From: Chryseobacterium candidae
GTDB lineage: Bacteria > Bacteroidota > Bacteroidia > Flavobacteriales > Weeksellaceae
Reading direction: 5' to 3'
Assembly (NCBI RefSeq): GCF_004916905.1
Contig: NZ_SDLV01000004.1
Coordinates: forward strand, 124,001 to 188,000
Length of the DNA stretch: 64,000 bases
In this document: positions 64,000 through 64,000 of the stretch, piece by piece
How the letters are laid out: every line of letters starts with the position of its first letter
Position numbering within the stretch: the stretch's first letter is position 1
Translations under genes and position numbers: made by a program
Notes under the pieces: model-generated
What the model was told of the DNA's origin: nothing
Databases searched by the model: none
The model's input: only the letters and a program-made list of their open reading frames with translations

Positions 64000-64000
64000 G

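Noticed and set aside
1..64000. Search by eye for tRNA, rRNA, CRISPR arrays, insertion sequences, phage genes and toxin-antitoxin pairs
   Set aside because: No such structure could be supported from the sequence.

Overview
The window is a low-GC, gene-dense chromosomal segment from a member of the Bacteroidota, most likely a Flavobacteriia of the Chryseobacterium/Weeksellaceae type. The evidence is: type IX secretion C-terminal sorting domains on two large exoproteins, a TonB-dependent receptor, a cbb3 oxidase cluster of the Bacteroidota kind (single-haem CcoP), DUF4251 and DUF4349 lipoproteins, TAnnTTTG-type promoter boxes, near absence of Shine-Dalgarno sequences, and short intergenic palindromes familiar from this group. 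Only housekeeping-like chromosomal genes are seen: no rRNA or tRNA gene, CRISPR array, insertion sequence or prophage was recognised.

Layout: 1-5091 (+) is the distal part of a cbb3 cytochrome oxidase locus (end of ccoO, ccoQ, ccoP, ccoG, fixH, a SafE-like exporter) plus a lipoprotein. 5146-18681 (-) holds serS, a lipoprotein, a surface-polysaccharide block (asparagine synthase, flippase, glycosyltransferase), a conserved Bacteroidota set (small conserved protein, membrane GT-C-like protein, two Fe-S reductase-like proteins, MlaD) and a PpiD/SurA-type foldase. 18942-23232 (+) has lon, an AI-2E-type permease and doxX behind two operator-like palindromes. After an acyl-CoA dehydrogenase, 24912-35081 (+) carries DUF4349, TraB/GumN, a sigma factor with a membrane partner, pgi, folD, queE, a sugar-phosphate transferase and mlaE-mlaF plus an outer-membrane barrel. 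35118-38764 has an M48 lipoprotein, DUF4251, meaB and two tandem cytochrome c lipoproteins.

The most interesting locus is 38923-43289 on the minus strand. A consensus promoter drives a short leader with a 25-codon ORF and competing terminator hairpins, followed by five genes: an unknown very basic protein, RtcB RNA ligase, a nucleotidyltransferase-fold protein, the release-factor homologue PrfH and a TPR protein. RtcB with PrfH is known as a rescue-and-repair pair for ribosomes cut in the 16S decoding centre; the extra three genes and the attenuator-like leader suggest a larger, regulated repair system.

The rest is on the minus strand: M28 peptidase, methylmalonyl-CoA mutase, a secreted metzincin, prolyl oligopeptidase, a secreted protein, prfA, an amino-acid permease and a TonB-dependent receptor that together sit behind a SAM-I (S-box) riboswitch, a secreted GH13 amylase, a small His-tailed membrane protein, class I fumarase, and an incomplete hypothetical gene. 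The riboswitch-receptor-permease unit looks like a methionine- or sulfur-compound uptake operon. Several genes have starts corrected downstream of the longest ORF; these are explained in the entries.
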